From Mycobacterium sp. GA-1199 (lineage in GTDB: Bacteria > Actinomycetota > Actinomycetes > Mycobacteriales > Mycobacteriaceae), in assembly GCF_001500045.1 (NCBI RefSeq), contig NZ_LQIX01000013.1:43134-107133 (forward strand): DNA of 64,000 bases, in the 5' to 3' direction. The position numbers and the translations under genes were made by a program. Shown here in pieces: positions 50,906 through 59,890 of the stretch. Under the pieces are notes generated by a model that saw only the letters and a list, made by a program, of their open reading frames with translations, was not told the DNA's origin and searched no databases. Position 1 is the stretch's first letter. Each line of letters begins with the position of its first letter.

Positions 50906-51502
50906 ATGAGCAGATTCGACATCTCCCAGACCAACCGGGCCGTGGAGCGCTTGATCGAGACCACGGACAACCCCCGTCATCTCTACCTGCTGCACGCCTA
51001 CAACCGGCACCGCTACCTGGAGATGGCCGGCCGGTACGAGGAGATCTTCGCTCCGGACATGACGGTCGAGAAACCCGTCTACCACTTCAACATGCTCGGC
51101 AAGAGCGTGACCGTCGAGGGCGCGGATGCCGTCAAGGCGCTGTACCGGCAATGGCGGGACACGGCGCAGTGCGTTTTCTATGTCGACGACGAGAAGCTGG
51201 CGGTCAGCGACGACATGATCGTGTCGACCTCGGTCATCTACCAACAAACCCCCGGCGCCATCCTGGCGGCCGAGGCGGTGCCCGCCGATCCTCAGGCCAC
51301 CTATCTGGTCAAGACCGCCGAGCACATGATCTGGCCCTACCAAGACGGACTGCTCGTCGGTGAGGACGTGTGGGAGTACGACGAGACCGCGCGCGAGTTC
51401 ATCATGCTCGACCCGGCCGACGTGCTCACCATCGAACAGTCCGCTGCGCTGCTCGACCCGCTGATCAAGCCGCTGCCGGAACACAATCCGTTCCTGCGGT
51501 GA
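50906..51502 (+). CDS. NTF2-like/SnoaL-type small protein
   Basis: A 198-residue protein consistent with the SnoaL/NTF2-like fold: an N-terminal helical part (NRHRYLEMAGRYEEIFAPDMTVEKPVYHF) and a C-terminal beta sheet (WPYQDGLLVGEDVWEYDETAREFIML). Cytosolic, no signal peptide. AAAGGAACCC gives a good Shine-Dalgarno, 12 bp after the ligase stop. It could be an isomerase, hydratase or carrier for the same substrate, but no catalytic pair is certain. Confidence 0.8.
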   Translation: MSRFDISQTNRAVERLIETTDNPRHLYLLHAYNRHRYLEMAGRYEEIFAPDMTVEKPVYHFNMLGKSVTVEGADAVKALYRQWRDTAQCVFYVDDEKLAVSDDMIVSTSVIYQQTPGAILAAEAVPADPQATYLVKTAEHMIWPYQDGLLVGEDVWEYDETAREFIMLDPADVLTIEQSAALLDPLIKPLPEHNPFLR

Positions 51503-51554
51503 CCACAGCCCGCAGTGTCTAGGGTGATGAGTCGGAACCGGCGAAAGGACCACG

Positions 51555-53894
51555 ATGCCCGAACGTGCTGACACCGATGTGGTCGCGCCGAAGCTGCCGT
51601 GGGGTGAGACACTACCATTTCCTCCCACCCCGTCGGCGAGCGTCGCAGGGCGCACGCTGCAGGAGTCGGCGTACACCCAGCGGGTGGTCCCCCGTCGTCT
51701 GCATGACGCCGCGCCCAACATCGTGATCGTTCTCATCGACGACGCTGGACCGGGGTTGCCGAGCACCTTCGGCGGTGAAGTCCGCACCGAAACCATGGAC
51801 CGGGTCTGTTCGGAAGGTGTGTCTTACAACAGGTTTCACACCACCGCGATGTGCTCACCAACCCGCGCGTCGCTGCTCACCGGACGCAACCACCATGAGA
51901 TCGGCAACGGCCAGATCGCCGAACTGGCCAACGACTGGGACGGTTACTCCGGCAAGATCCCGCGGTCCAGCGCGACGGTGGCCGAGGTGCTCAAACAGTA
52001 CGGGTACGCCACCTCGGCATTCGGCAAGTGGCACAACACCCCTGCCGAGGAAACGACAGCGGCGGGTCCGTTCGAGAACTGGCCCACCGGTCTGGGTTTC
52101 GAATACTTCTACGAGTTTCTCGCGGGCGAGGCCTCGCAATACGAGCCGCATCTGGTCCGCAATACCACCGTCGTCGCCCCGCCGCGGACCCCCGAAGAGG
52201 GGTATCACCTGTCGGAGGATCTGGCCGACGACGCGATCTCCTGGTTGCGTCGGCACAAGGCGTTCAGTGCTGAAAGACCGTTCTTCATGTACTGGGCCAG
52301 CGGCTGCCTGCACGGCCCGCACCACATCATGAAGGAATGGGCGGACAAGTACGCAGGCAGGTTCGACGACGGCTGGGACGCCTACCGACAGCGTGTGTTC
52401 GAGCGGGCCAAGGAGAAGGGCTGGCTTCCACCGGACTGCAAGCTCACCGAGCGCGACGACACCCTGGCGTCCTGGGACAGCATCCCCGAGGACGAGAAGC
52501 CGTTCCAGCGGCGCCTCATGGAGGTCGCGGCGGGCTACGCCGAGCACGTCGACGTCCAGGTCGGCCGTCTCGCCGACGAGTTGGACCGGCTCGGCTACGG
52601 CGACAACACGCTGTTCCTCTACATCTGGGGCGACAACGGTTCATCGGGTGAAGGCCAGAACGGCACGATCGCCGAACTGTTGGCGCAGAACGGGATTCCG
52701 ACAACAGTCCGCCAGCACATCGACGCGCTCGACGAGCTCGGCGGCCTCGACGTGCTCGGGTCGCCTCTGGTCGACAACCAGTACCACGCCGGGTGGGCAT
52801 GGGCGGGCAGCACACCGTACAAGGGGATGAAACTGCTGGCCTCCCATCTGGGCGGCACCCGAAATCCGCTGGCCATCAAGTGGCCCGCCAAGATCGCCCC
52901 GGACACCACGCCGCGAGACAGCTTCCTTCACTGCAACGACGTGGTGCCCACCATCTTCGACATCGTGGGCATTGAGGCACCGCGCGTGGTCAACGGTGAA
53001 CCGCAGATTCCGCTCGCCGGAGCGAGTTTCGCGCACAACCTGGCCAACCGCCAGGCTCCCGGCGGAAAGAAGACCCAGTACTTCGAGATCATGGGCAGCC
53101 GTGCGATCTACCACGACGGGTGGCTGGCGTGTGCCCGCGGCCCGCGTCTGCCGTGGGTGCCGGGCCAGCCCGAGGGCATCGCCACCTGGACGCCCGACGC
53201 CGACGCCTGGGAGCTGTATCACCTCGACGAGGATTGGTCTCAGGCCGACGATCTCGCGCACGAGGCACCCGAGAGGCTGACCCAGATGCGCGAGATGTTC
53301 GCCATTGAGGCGGCGCGCAATTCGGTGCTCCCGATCGGCGGCGGATTGTGGGTGCCCGTCTATCACCCCGAGTTGCGGATCGCTCCGCCGTACCGGGAGT
53401 GGGAGTTCTCCGGAGACATGGTGCGCATGCCGGAGTTCTGTGCGCCCGCGCTGGGAAACAAGAACAACGTCGTAACCATCGATGCCGAAGTTCCCGCCGA
53501 CGCAAACGGCGTGCTGTACGCGCTCGGAGCCGCCGCCGGAGGGCTGACCTGCTATCTCGACGATGGGTACTTGTGCTACGAGTACAACCTGTTCCTCCTG
53601 CAGCGCACCAAGATCCGGTCCGGTGCGAAAATCCCGCCGGGGCGCACCACCATCTCGGTTCAAACCCGCTACGCCGAACAGCGACCCGCCGGACCACTGG
53701 ACATCACTCTGGTTGTCGGAGGGGGAACCGTTGCGACAGGACAGGTTCCCGTGAGCGCTCCGCTGTTGTTCACCGCCAACGACTGCCTCGACATCGGAAC
53801 CTGCCTCGGCTCACCGGTTTCACTGGACTACCGCGAGCGAGCCCCGTTCCCGTTCGAGGGTCGCATCGACCGCGTCTATATGGCCTACACCTGA
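51555..53894 (+). CDS. arylsulfatase-type sulfatase
   Basis: A 779-residue sulfatase of the alkaline-phosphatase superfamily. The formylglycine motif is CSPTRASLLTG (Cys100, to be oxidised by a formylglycine-generating enzyme not present here); metal aspartates lie in VIVLIDDAG (Asp62-Asp63); YIWGDNGSSGEGQNG carries the second metal-site D-N pair. A C-terminal 200-residue domain follows. No signal peptide, so probably cytoplasmic. It is last in the WS/DGAT operon, separated by 52 bp with a GAAAGGA Shine-Dalgarno. Confidence 0.94.
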   Translation: MPERADTDVVAPKLPWGETLPFPPTPSASVAGRTLQESAYTQRVVPRRLHDAAPNIVIVLIDDAGPGLPSTFGGEVRTETMDRVCSEGVSYNRFHTTAMCSPTRASLLTGRNHHEIGNGQIAELANDWDGYSGKIPRSSATVAEVLKQYGYATSAFGKWHNTPAEETTAAGPFENWPTGLGFEYFYEFLAGEASQYEPHLVRNTTVVAPPRTPEEGYHLSEDLADDAISWLRRHKAFSAERPFFMYWASGCLHGPHHIMKEWADKYAGRFDDGWDAYRQRVFERAKEKGWLPPDCKLTERDDTLASWDSIPEDEKPFQRRLMEVAAGYAEHVDVQVGRLADELDRLGYGDNTLFLYIWGDNGSSGEGQNGTIAELLAQNGIPTTVRQHIDALDELGGLDVLGSPLVDNQYHAGWAWAGSTPYKGMKLLASHLGGTRNPLAIKWPAKIAPDTTPRDSFLHCNDVVPTIFDIVGIEAPRVVNGEPQIPLAGASFAHNLANRQAPGGKKTQYFEIMGSRAIYHDGWLACARGPRLPWVPGQPEGIATWTPDADAWELYHLDEDWSQADDLAHEAPERLTQMREMFAIEAARNSVLPIGGGLWVPVYHPELRIAPPYREWEFSGDMVRMPEFCAPALGNKNNVVTIDAEVPADANGVLYALGAAAGGLTCYLDDGYLCYEYNLFLLQRTKIRSGAKIPPGRTTISVQTRYAEQRPAGPLDITLVVGGGTVATGQVPVSAPLLFTANDCLDIGTCLGSPVSLDYRERAPFPFEGRIDRVYMAYT

Positions 53895-53933
53895 TTCGGC
53901 GGATCGGTCATACGGCAGCCTGTGAATCGGAGG

Positions 53934-56900
53934 TCACCTATCACCTGCCCCCATGGACTCGGCTGCGGCGATGTGGGCGCTGAACTCCGCACGTTCAGCG
54001 GCTGAGCGGTATTGGCGCACCCAGCTTCGGTGGTTCTCGGCCTCACCTGCCGCCTTGGCCAGCAGACCCCGCAACCGCAGAATCGCGATCTCGTGCAATA
54101 CGAACCCCGGTTCGGTGGGTACTGCCGCCAGCCGGTCGACGGCGGCTCGCGCGCGCTGAAGGTCACCGCTCCGCCCGTGCGTCAGCAACGCTTCGACGAG
54201 CACGGTGGTTGCCGCGCCTCGGGTGAACATCTCACCGGTCCCGAGCGCCTGCTCGAGGATCGCCTCCGCCATCATGATCGCACCGTCGGCGTCGCCCGCC
54301 GCCGCCTTGCAACGGGCAATCTCGACATCCGCAATTCGCCGGAGCCCATTCGACAGTCGTGACAGATAGTCATGCGCGGCCAGCAACAAGTCTGAACCGG
54401 CCTCGCGATGCTCCGGTGCCGCGTGAATCAGGGTAATGCCGCGAATGAGCCTGGCGAGGGTGATCGCCGTCGGGTCCCCAGACTCATCGGCCTCTCGCAG
54501 CCACTCTGCCGTGTATGCGATCGCGCTCGCGTCGGGTGTTACCGTCCCGTACTGGTAAGCCAGGACATACCTGTATAGCGCTGCGTTGCAGCGCGATGTG
54601 ATGTCGAACCGCAAGGCGATCTCGAGCCCGTGGTCGAGGTCCGCGAGCCAACCCGCCCTGCACATGCACATCTTCGCGGTACCCCGCAGCGTGTAGGCCC
54701 ACGCCAGCGGAGAGGCAACCATGATGTCTCCCATGGCAGCATCGCCACCGGCGAGGCTGATCGCCCGCTCAGTGAATCTGAGACATTCGCTCGCTTCACC
54801 GGCTTCGTACTTCGCTTGTGCGGCAGCGGGAAGAAGCCCGACCGTGATGGTCGGATCACCGATCGACTCGACGAGATCGACGAATTCGGAGGCCAGTTCG
54901 GAGGCGTGGCGATGATGCGACATGAAGGCCAGGGTCGTAAGGTGACCCGCCATACCGATGGCGAGGGAGGTCTTGTCGCCCGCGAGCGACGTGAGTCGCT
55001 GCAATTCGTCGAAGCCGGTTTCAGCCGGGCCCCCGCCCACCCGAAACGTAGTTGCGCAGATCAGCGTTCGCGGTGCGATCTGGCAGGCGAGTCGCTCGGG
55101 GTCCTCGGCGGGCATCCGGTCTGCGGCACCACGCGCCCGCTGCCAGCTTGTCCGAGCGGCGCGGTGATCTCGATAGTTGAACCACGAGCCGGCACGCATA
55201 TGCCACTGGAACGCTTCGTGGAAATCTCCCGCGGCCTCCCACTGGGTGGCGATCAGTGCGGCGTTTTCATCGATCGGGTCAATGGCCGTCGCGAGGTGGC
55301 GATGCAGCTTCTCCCGGTCGGAGCGCAACTGAGAGTTGTAAGCGACATCCTGGATCAGCGGATGGCGAAAGGCGTACTCATCACGGGACGTCGCGGACAT
55401 CGCAACGATCAACTCACCGTCGACTAGCGCCGCCCACTCGGCATCAGGCGTGAGCTTCTCGACGAGGTCCGCACTGAACTGCGAACCGATTACCGCCGCC
55501 GCGTGCAGGGTCCGCTTTGCCCGCTCGTCCAGCCGGTCGATACGCGCAGCGATGGCGGCCTGCAACGTGGCGGGTACGTGAATGTCCTCAATGGGCGTGA
55601 CACAGCGGTGCCCGCCCCGGGGGCCGCACAACACGCCGCGCTCGGCGAGGTCCCTGACGATTTCCTCGGCGAAGAACGGGACGCCGGCGGCCCGTTCGGT
55701 GACCTTGCTCGCCAGCACCTTGACCGACGGGTCGGCACCGAGCAGTTCGGCTGTCAGCTCGGCGCTCTTCGAACGGTCGAGTGGGGCAAGCTCCACAGTC
55801 TCGATATTTGCAACCGTCGAAAGATGGCCGTGGTACTCCGGCCGATAGGTCACCAGCATCGCTGACCGGGTTCGGGGCAGTGCAGCGGCCATGTCGGTGA
55901 GCAATTCCTCGCTCACGACGTCGATCCAGTGCAGGTCTTCCACGACGTAGAGCATGGGTTTTGCGCGACCGATCAGACCCGATTCAAGGATCTCTAGGAG
56001 GCGCCGACGGCGGGCGTCGGGACTGACCTCTAGCTGCGCTGCATCGAGGTCCCGGATTCCGAGCAGGTCGTCGAGCAGCGAGATGTCCCGATCGTCGCAA
56101 GCAGGGAGCAGGTCACGAAGTCGAGTTCGCGCCTGTTCCGGCTGCAGGTCGCTGACGCCCATCGCCACGCGCAACATGCGCGCGACGACGTGGAAGGAAA
56201 TTCCGCGGGTGTGTGATTCGCAGTAGGTATAGACGGCCTCCGCACCGAAAGCGTTCACGGTGGCTGTCGATTCCCGGACCAACCGACTCTTGCCGATGCC
56301 CGGAGGTCCGACGACCGCGACGACACCCCCACCACTGTGAAGCGCCACCTTCAACGCTTCGCGAACAGCGGCCATCTCGCGATCCCGCCCGACGAGTCGG
56401 GATTTGTTCGTAACGGCGCGGTGGTGTTCGGAATCGACCGTCAGCAGCGGATGCGCCCGAACCGGATCGACGGCACCTTTGACGCGCACAGACCGCGGCT
56501 CACCCAGAACCGCTTGATGTTGAACGAGCCTGGCAGTTGAGGCGCTGAGCATGACACCACCGGGATCGGCGACGGACTCCATCCGCTGGGCCAGCCCGAC
56601 GTGCTGACCAGAAACCGTGTATCTCATCGGCCCCGTGCCGATCTCGCCGACAACCACCTCGCCCGAATTCAGGCCGACCCTCACCTGCAGGGCAATCCCG
56701 TCGCGTCGGTGCACCTCGGCGGCCAATATGCGGGCCTGCGCCTGGACGTCGAGCGCGGCCAAGCAAGCGCGCAGCGCGTGGTCTTCCATGGCAGCGGGCG
56801 CCCCGAACAACGCCATGAACCCGTCGCCTGTGAACTGGTTCATCGTGCCGCCATACCGCTGCACCACCGCCCCGGACCGTTCGACGAGCTCCGTCATCAA

Positions 56901-57095
56901 CTCGCGCAAACGTTCGGCACCGAGCCTCTCGGCGATGTCCATAGAACGCACGACATCGGCGAACAGGATCGTCACCTGTTTGTACTCGGTCATGTGGTCA
57001 GGCTTCGACAGTGCGCTGCCGCAGGCGTCACAGAACCGAGCGTGCTCTCGTGGCTGGGCCCCGCATTGTTCGCACGGGGGCTGCGCTGTCGTCAC
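53934..57095 (-). CDS. zinc-ribbon, adenylate/guanylate cyclase-like and AAA ATPase signalling protein
   Basis: A 1053-residue multidomain protein: an N-terminal zinc ribbon (Cys8, 11, 22, 25), a class III cyclase homology domain (about 37-205), an AAA/STAND ATPase (Walker A GPPGIGKSR near 265; Walker B LYVVEDLHWID) and a long helical TPR-like tail. Metal aspartates are at 47 and 91. The purine-selecting lysine is Gln87, the aspartate is Gln164, and the transition-state Asn is Gly167, so cyclase activity is doubtful or altered. Start GTG 57095 is where the homology begins. Confidence 0.86.
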   Translation of the reverse strand: MTTAQPPCEQCGAQPREHARFCDACGSALSKPDHMTEYKQVTILFADVVRSMDIAERLGAERLRELMTELVERSGAVVQRYGGTMNQFTGDGFMALFGAPAAMEDHALRACLAALDVQAQARILAAEVHRRDGIALQVRVGLNSGEVVVGEIGTGPMRYTVSGQHVGLAQRMESVADPGGVMLSASTARLVQHQAVLGEPRSVRVKGAVDPVRAHPLLTVDSEHHRAVTNKSRLVGRDREMAAVREALKVALHSGGGVVAVVGPPGIGKSRLVRESTATVNAFGAEAVYTYCESHTRGISFHVVARMLRVAMGVSDLQPEQARTRLRDLLPACDDRDISLLDDLLGIRDLDAAQLEVSPDARRRRLLEILESGLIGRAKPMLYVVEDLHWIDVVSEELLTDMAAALPRTRSAMLVTYRPEYHGHLSTVANIETVELAPLDRSKSAELTAELLGADPSVKVLASKVTERAAGVPFFAEEIVRDLAERGVLCGPRGGHRCVTPIEDIHVPATLQAAIAARIDRLDERAKRTLHAAAVIGSQFSADLVEKLTPDAEWAALVDGELIVAMSATSRDEYAFRHPLIQDVAYNSQLRSDREKLHRHLATAIDPIDENAALIATQWEAAGDFHEAFQWHMRAGSWFNYRDHRAARTSWQRARGAADRMPAEDPERLACQIAPRTLICATTFRVGGGPAETGFDELQRLTSLAGDKTSLAIGMAGHLTTLAFMSHHRHASELASEFVDLVESIGDPTITVGLLPAAAQAKYEAGEASECLRFTERAISLAGGDAAMGDIMVASPLAWAYTLRGTAKMCMCRAGWLADLDHGLEIALRFDITSRCNAALYRYVLAYQYGTVTPDASAIAYTAEWLREADESGDPTAITLARLIRGITLIHAAPEHREAGSDLLLAAHDYLSRLSNGLRRIADVEIARCKAAAGDADGAIMMAEAILEQALGTGEMFTRGAATTVLVEALLTHGRSGDLQRARAAVDRLAAVPTEPGFVLHEIAILRLRGLLAKAAGEAENHRSWVRQYRSAAERAEFSAHIAAAESMGAGDR

Positions 57096-57282
57096 ATCAG
57101 TTCTTCGCAGGTTGGGGCGGTGGCTACGGAGTATTGTCCCGTCTACAGGCGCGCCCGGTACGGGCTTCGGACGAAGTCTCGCTCCGGGTACTTCGCACAT
57201 CAACGAGGCCACGCTCATGCCCCGTTTCCGATACGTGTTCCAGAAGCAACATCGCCCGCTGCGCCGCGTACCGTCAAGAGCG

Positions 57283-57759
57283 ATGTGCCAGTACTGCGGG
57301 TGCCGCGACATGCCCTTGATCCGGGACTACATCGACGAGCACGCCCGCGTCCTGAACCTGGGGGGTGAGGCCGTCCGGCGCATCGACCGCGGCGACCTCG
57401 ACACCGCGCGACGGCTGTTGGCCGAGATGGCGCAGGAGCTGGAGACCCACTGGCGCGGCGAGGAGGAGGGCCTGTTCAAGGTGCTCCTACGCGAGGAGTT
57501 GTTCGCCGAGCACATCGAGCCCCTCATTCGCGAGCACCGTGAGCTTGCCGAGCTCCTCGCCTCCGTGGACCTGACGCGCGAGGCCGATCAGCGGGCCATC
57601 CGCGACGCCGTCGAGGACCTCTGGGAGCACACGCGCAAGGAGGAGGACGGGATCTTCCCCGCGTCGATCACGGAGTTGGACGGCGACGACTGGGATGCGG
57701 CGATCGCGGCGTGGCACGAAGCCCATCCCGGCCGGCAGATGGTCGACTGGGGCGTGTGA
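57283..57759 (+). CDS. hemerythrin HHE-domain protein
   Basis: A 158-residue four-helix protein of the actinobacterial hemerythrin type. It begins MCQYCGCRDMPLIRDYIDEHARV; the di-iron histidines and carboxylates are in DYIDEHARVL, LETHWRGEEEGLF, IREHRELAE and WEHTRKEEDGIF. It binds oxygen or nitric oxide reversibly, or acts as an iron store. ATG at 57283 is preferred because of the conserved MCQYC start; the Shine-Dalgarno is weak. It precedes the DinB-type gene by 26 bp. Confidence 0.88.
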   Translation: MCQYCGCRDMPLIRDYIDEHARVLNLGGEAVRRIDRGDLDTARRLLAEMAQELETHWRGEEEGLFKVLLREELFAEHIEPLIREHRELAELLASVDLTREADQRAIRDAVEDLWEHTRKEEDGIFPASITELDGDDWDAAIAAWHEAHPGRQMVDWGV

Positions 57760-57773
57760 CGCTCACCCGTCCC

Positions 57774-57779
57774 TAAGGT
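57774..57779 (+). promoter_or_regulatory. -10 element (TAAGGT) of the TIGR03085-type gene
   Basis: The hexamer is followed by GGAGGG and the ATG at 57786, so either leaderless or ribosome-binding-site initiation is possible. Confidence 0.45.
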
Positions 57780-57785
57780 GGAGGG

Positions 57786-58406
57786 ATGACCGCCGCACAA
57801 CGGGAACGCGCCGCACTCGTCGAGACTATGCGCGAGGTCGGACCGGACGCCCCCACCTTGTGTGGGGACTGGACCACCCGGGACCTCGCCGCGCATCTGG
57901 TGGTACGCGAGCGCAGGCTCGACGCCACCCCGGGGATCATGATCCCCGCACTGGCCGGATACACCGACAAGGTGCAACGGCAGACCGCGCAGACCGACTG
58001 GCAGGAACTGCTCGACAAGGTCGCCTCCGGCCCGCCGCTGTACTCGCCGTTCAAACTGCTCGACCCGGTGGCCAACATGGGCGAGATGTACATCCACCAC
58101 GAAGACGTCAGACGCGCGCAATCCGGTTGGGAGCCAAGGCCTCTGGATAACAGCACAATCAGCGCCCTGACACGTTCGCTGCCGCTGATGGCGAAGATGA
58201 CGCTGGCCAAGGCGCCCGCGCGGATGACGCTGAAGACACCCCAGGGCAAGGTGCTGGCCACGGCCGGAAAGGGTCAACCGCTGACCGTCGTCGGCGAAGC
58301 GCAGGAACTGCTGCTGTTCATCTCCGGTCGCGACGAAGTGCGCCTGGACTTCGACGGCGATCCGGCGACCGTCGAGGCGGTTCGCGGAAACCGTCGCGGG
58401 CTGTGA
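57786..58406 (+). CDS. TIGR03085-family protein (mycothiol-dependent maleylpyruvate-isomerase-type, DinB-like)
   Basis: A 206-residue DinB-fold protein. The signature LCGDWTTRDLAAHLVVRERRLDATPGI near the N-terminus and NMGEMYIHHEDVRRAQ in the middle supply the metal-site histidines of the family, which includes mycothiol-dependent enzymes. The substrate is unknown. It overlaps a -10 plus GGAGGG upstream and stands 28 bp before the LLM gene. Confidence 0.85.
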   Translation: MTAAQRERAALVETMREVGPDAPTLCGDWTTRDLAAHLVVRERRLDATPGIMIPALAGYTDKVQRQTAQTDWQELLDKVASGPPLYSPFKLLDPVANMGEMYIHHEDVRRAQSGWEPRPLDNSTISALTRSLPLMAKMTLAKAPARMTLKTPQGKVLATAGKGQPLTVVGEAQELLLFISGRDEVRLDFDGDPATVEAVRGNRRGL

Positions 58407-58421
58407 TCCGTCGATCGTGCC

Positions 58422-58427
58422 TAAGCT
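58422..58427 (+). promoter_or_regulatory. -10 element (TAAGCT) of the LLM oxidoreductase gene, leaderless
   Basis: The hexamer ends seven bases before the GTG at 58435, which supports that start over the upstream GTG at 58417. Confidence 0.55.
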
Positions 58428-58434
58428 GGCGTCC

Positions 58435-59379
58435 GTGAGCTCATCGGTGGATTTGCGGGTTTTCGTCGAACCGCAGCAGGGCGCGTCGTACGCCGACCAG
58501 CTCGCCGTCGCGCGGGCCGCGGAAGATCTGGGCTTCTCCGCCTTCTTCCGGTCCGATCACTACCTCGCGATGAGCGGGAACGGTCTGCCGGGCCCGACCG
58601 ACTCGTGGGTCACGCTGGCCGGTATCGCGCGCGAGACGTCGACGATCCGCCTGGGGACGATGGTGACGTCGGCGACCTTCCGATTTCCGGGCCCACTGGC
58701 GATATCGGTCGCCCAGGTCGATGAGATGAGCGGGGGCCGTGTGGAATTCGGCCTCGGAGCGGGCTGGTTCGAGGCCGAACACCAGGCGTACGCGATCCCG
58801 TTCCCGTCGCTGGGCGAACGATTCGACCGGCTCGCCGAACAGCTGGAGATCATCACCGGGCTGTGGACGACGCCGCAGGGCGAGACGTTCGACTATTCCG
58901 GCCGGCACTACACGGTCGCCGACTCTCCCGGCCTGCCCAAACCCGCGCAGTCACCGCACCCGCCGGTGATCATCGGCGGCCAGGGCGCCAAGCGCACGCC
59001 CGCGCTGGCAACGAAGTACGCCACCGAGTTCAACGTTCCGTTCGTGCCGCTCGACACGGTCAGGACCCAGTTCGAGCGCGTCGCCGCGGCCGTGTCCGAT
59101 GCCGGGCGATCCCCCGATTCGATGACGTACTCCGCGGCGTTCGTGCTGTGCGCCGGCCGCGACGACGGCGAGATCGCCCGCAGGGCGGCGGCGATCAACC
59201 GCGAGGTCGACGAGTTGCGGAGTAACTCTCCGACGGTCGGCACGCCCGCCGAGATCACAGACAAACTGGGGCCGTTCCTGGAGGCCGGTGTTCAGCGCAT
59301 ATACCTGCAGGTCCTCGATATGTCAGACCTCGATCACCTGGAGTTCGTCGCCCGCGAGGTGCGGCCGCAGCTTCGCTGA
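58435..59379 (+). CDS. LLM-class F420-dependent oxidoreductase
   Basis: A 314-residue TIM-barrel flavin/F420 oxidoreductase. The F420-binding region FSAFFRSDHYLAM and RLGTMVTSATFRFPGPLAIS, the glycine segment EFGLGAGWFEAEHQAYAIPFP, and PPVIIGGQGAKRT are typical. It reduces an unidentified substrate with F420H2 or the flavin. GTG 58435 is chosen from the -10 position; the 6-residue longer form is possible. Confidence 0.9.
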   Translation: MSSSVDLRVFVEPQQGASYADQLAVARAAEDLGFSAFFRSDHYLAMSGNGLPGPTDSWVTLAGIARETSTIRLGTMVTSATFRFPGPLAISVAQVDEMSGGRVEFGLGAGWFEAEHQAYAIPFPSLGERFDRLAEQLEIITGLWTTPQGETFDYSGRHYTVADSPGLPKPAQSPHPPVIIGGQGAKRTPALATKYATEFNVPFVPLDTVRTQFERVAAAVSDAGRSPDSMTYSAAFVLCAGRDDGEIARRAAAINREVDELRSNSPTVGTPAEITDKLGPFLEAGVQRIYLQVLDMSDLDHLEFVAREVRPQLR

Positions 59380-59404
59380 GCAGGCGCGCGCGGGCCCGCG
59401 GCCC

Positions 59405-59410
59405 TACGAT
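59405..59410 (+). promoter_or_regulatory. -10 element (TACGAT) of the first Thr-rich membrane protein gene
   Basis: The hexamer ends eight bases before the GTG at 59419. Confidence 0.5.
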
Positions 59411-59418
59411 CAGTGGCC

Positions 59419-59871
59419 GTGCCCGGCGGCAACAGTGACGACGACCGCGGTGGGAACCCGCCGCCGCAGCCCTGGTACAACCGCACGCCGGAAGTGGTCG
59501 GCGCGAGCCTGGTCGGCCTGGTCGCGATCGGGATCCTGGTGCTCGCGGTGTCCTTCGTCACCGGCCGATCGAGCGAGCCGCCGCAGGCGCCGCTGAACTA
59601 CGTCGAGCCGACGTTCACCGCAACCGAGACCCAGACGGCCACCACCGCGACGATCACCACGACCAGTCCACCGCAGACAACCGATATCAACGACATCACG
59701 CCCTCGGAGACGACGACCTCGGGCAGCGAGACGACGTCCACCAGCGAGACGACGACCAGCAGCGAAACGACGCCAACCAGTGAGGCCGACGAGGACGAGG
59801 ATCCGACCACGACCCGCACGACGCGCCGACCCCGGACGAATGTGACGCGCACGCTTTATCCGTACCCCTGA
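59419..59871 (+). CDS. single-pass membrane protein with Thr/Ser-rich outer tail
   Basis: About 150 residues: a short cytoplasmic end with PWYNRTPEVVG, one membrane helix (about residues 28-50, LVGLVAIGILVLAVSFV), then an extracytoplasmic tail of threonine- and serine-rich repeats with ETTS motifs and an acidic patch. Such tails are often O-mannosylated in mycobacteria. A paralogue with the same layout follows 19 bp later. GTG 59419 is preferred on the -10 position; GTG 59413 is possible. Function unknown. Confidence 0.78.
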   Translation: MPGGNSDDDRGGNPPPQPWYNRTPEVVGASLVGLVAIGILVLAVSFVTGRSSEPPQAPLNYVEPTFTATETQTATTATITTTSPPQTTDINDITPSETTTSGSETTSTSETTTSSETTPTSEADEDEDPTTTRTTRRPRTNVTRTLYPYP

Positions 59872-59876
59872 GGGCC

Positions 59877-59882
59877 TACTAT
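59877..59882 (+). promoter_or_regulatory. -10 element (TACTAT) of the second Thr-rich membrane protein gene
   Basis: The hexamer ends eight bases before the GTG at 59891; the context from CTAC through GTGGCCGTG is nearly identical to that at 59404-59421. Confidence 0.55.
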
Positions 59883-59890
59883 CGGTGGCC

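Noticed and set aside
53934..57311. Longer form of the cyclase/ATPase protein starting at 57311
   Set aside because: The extra 72 residues are not family-like and overlap the divergent hemerythrin gene start; the zinc ribbon begins at 57095.
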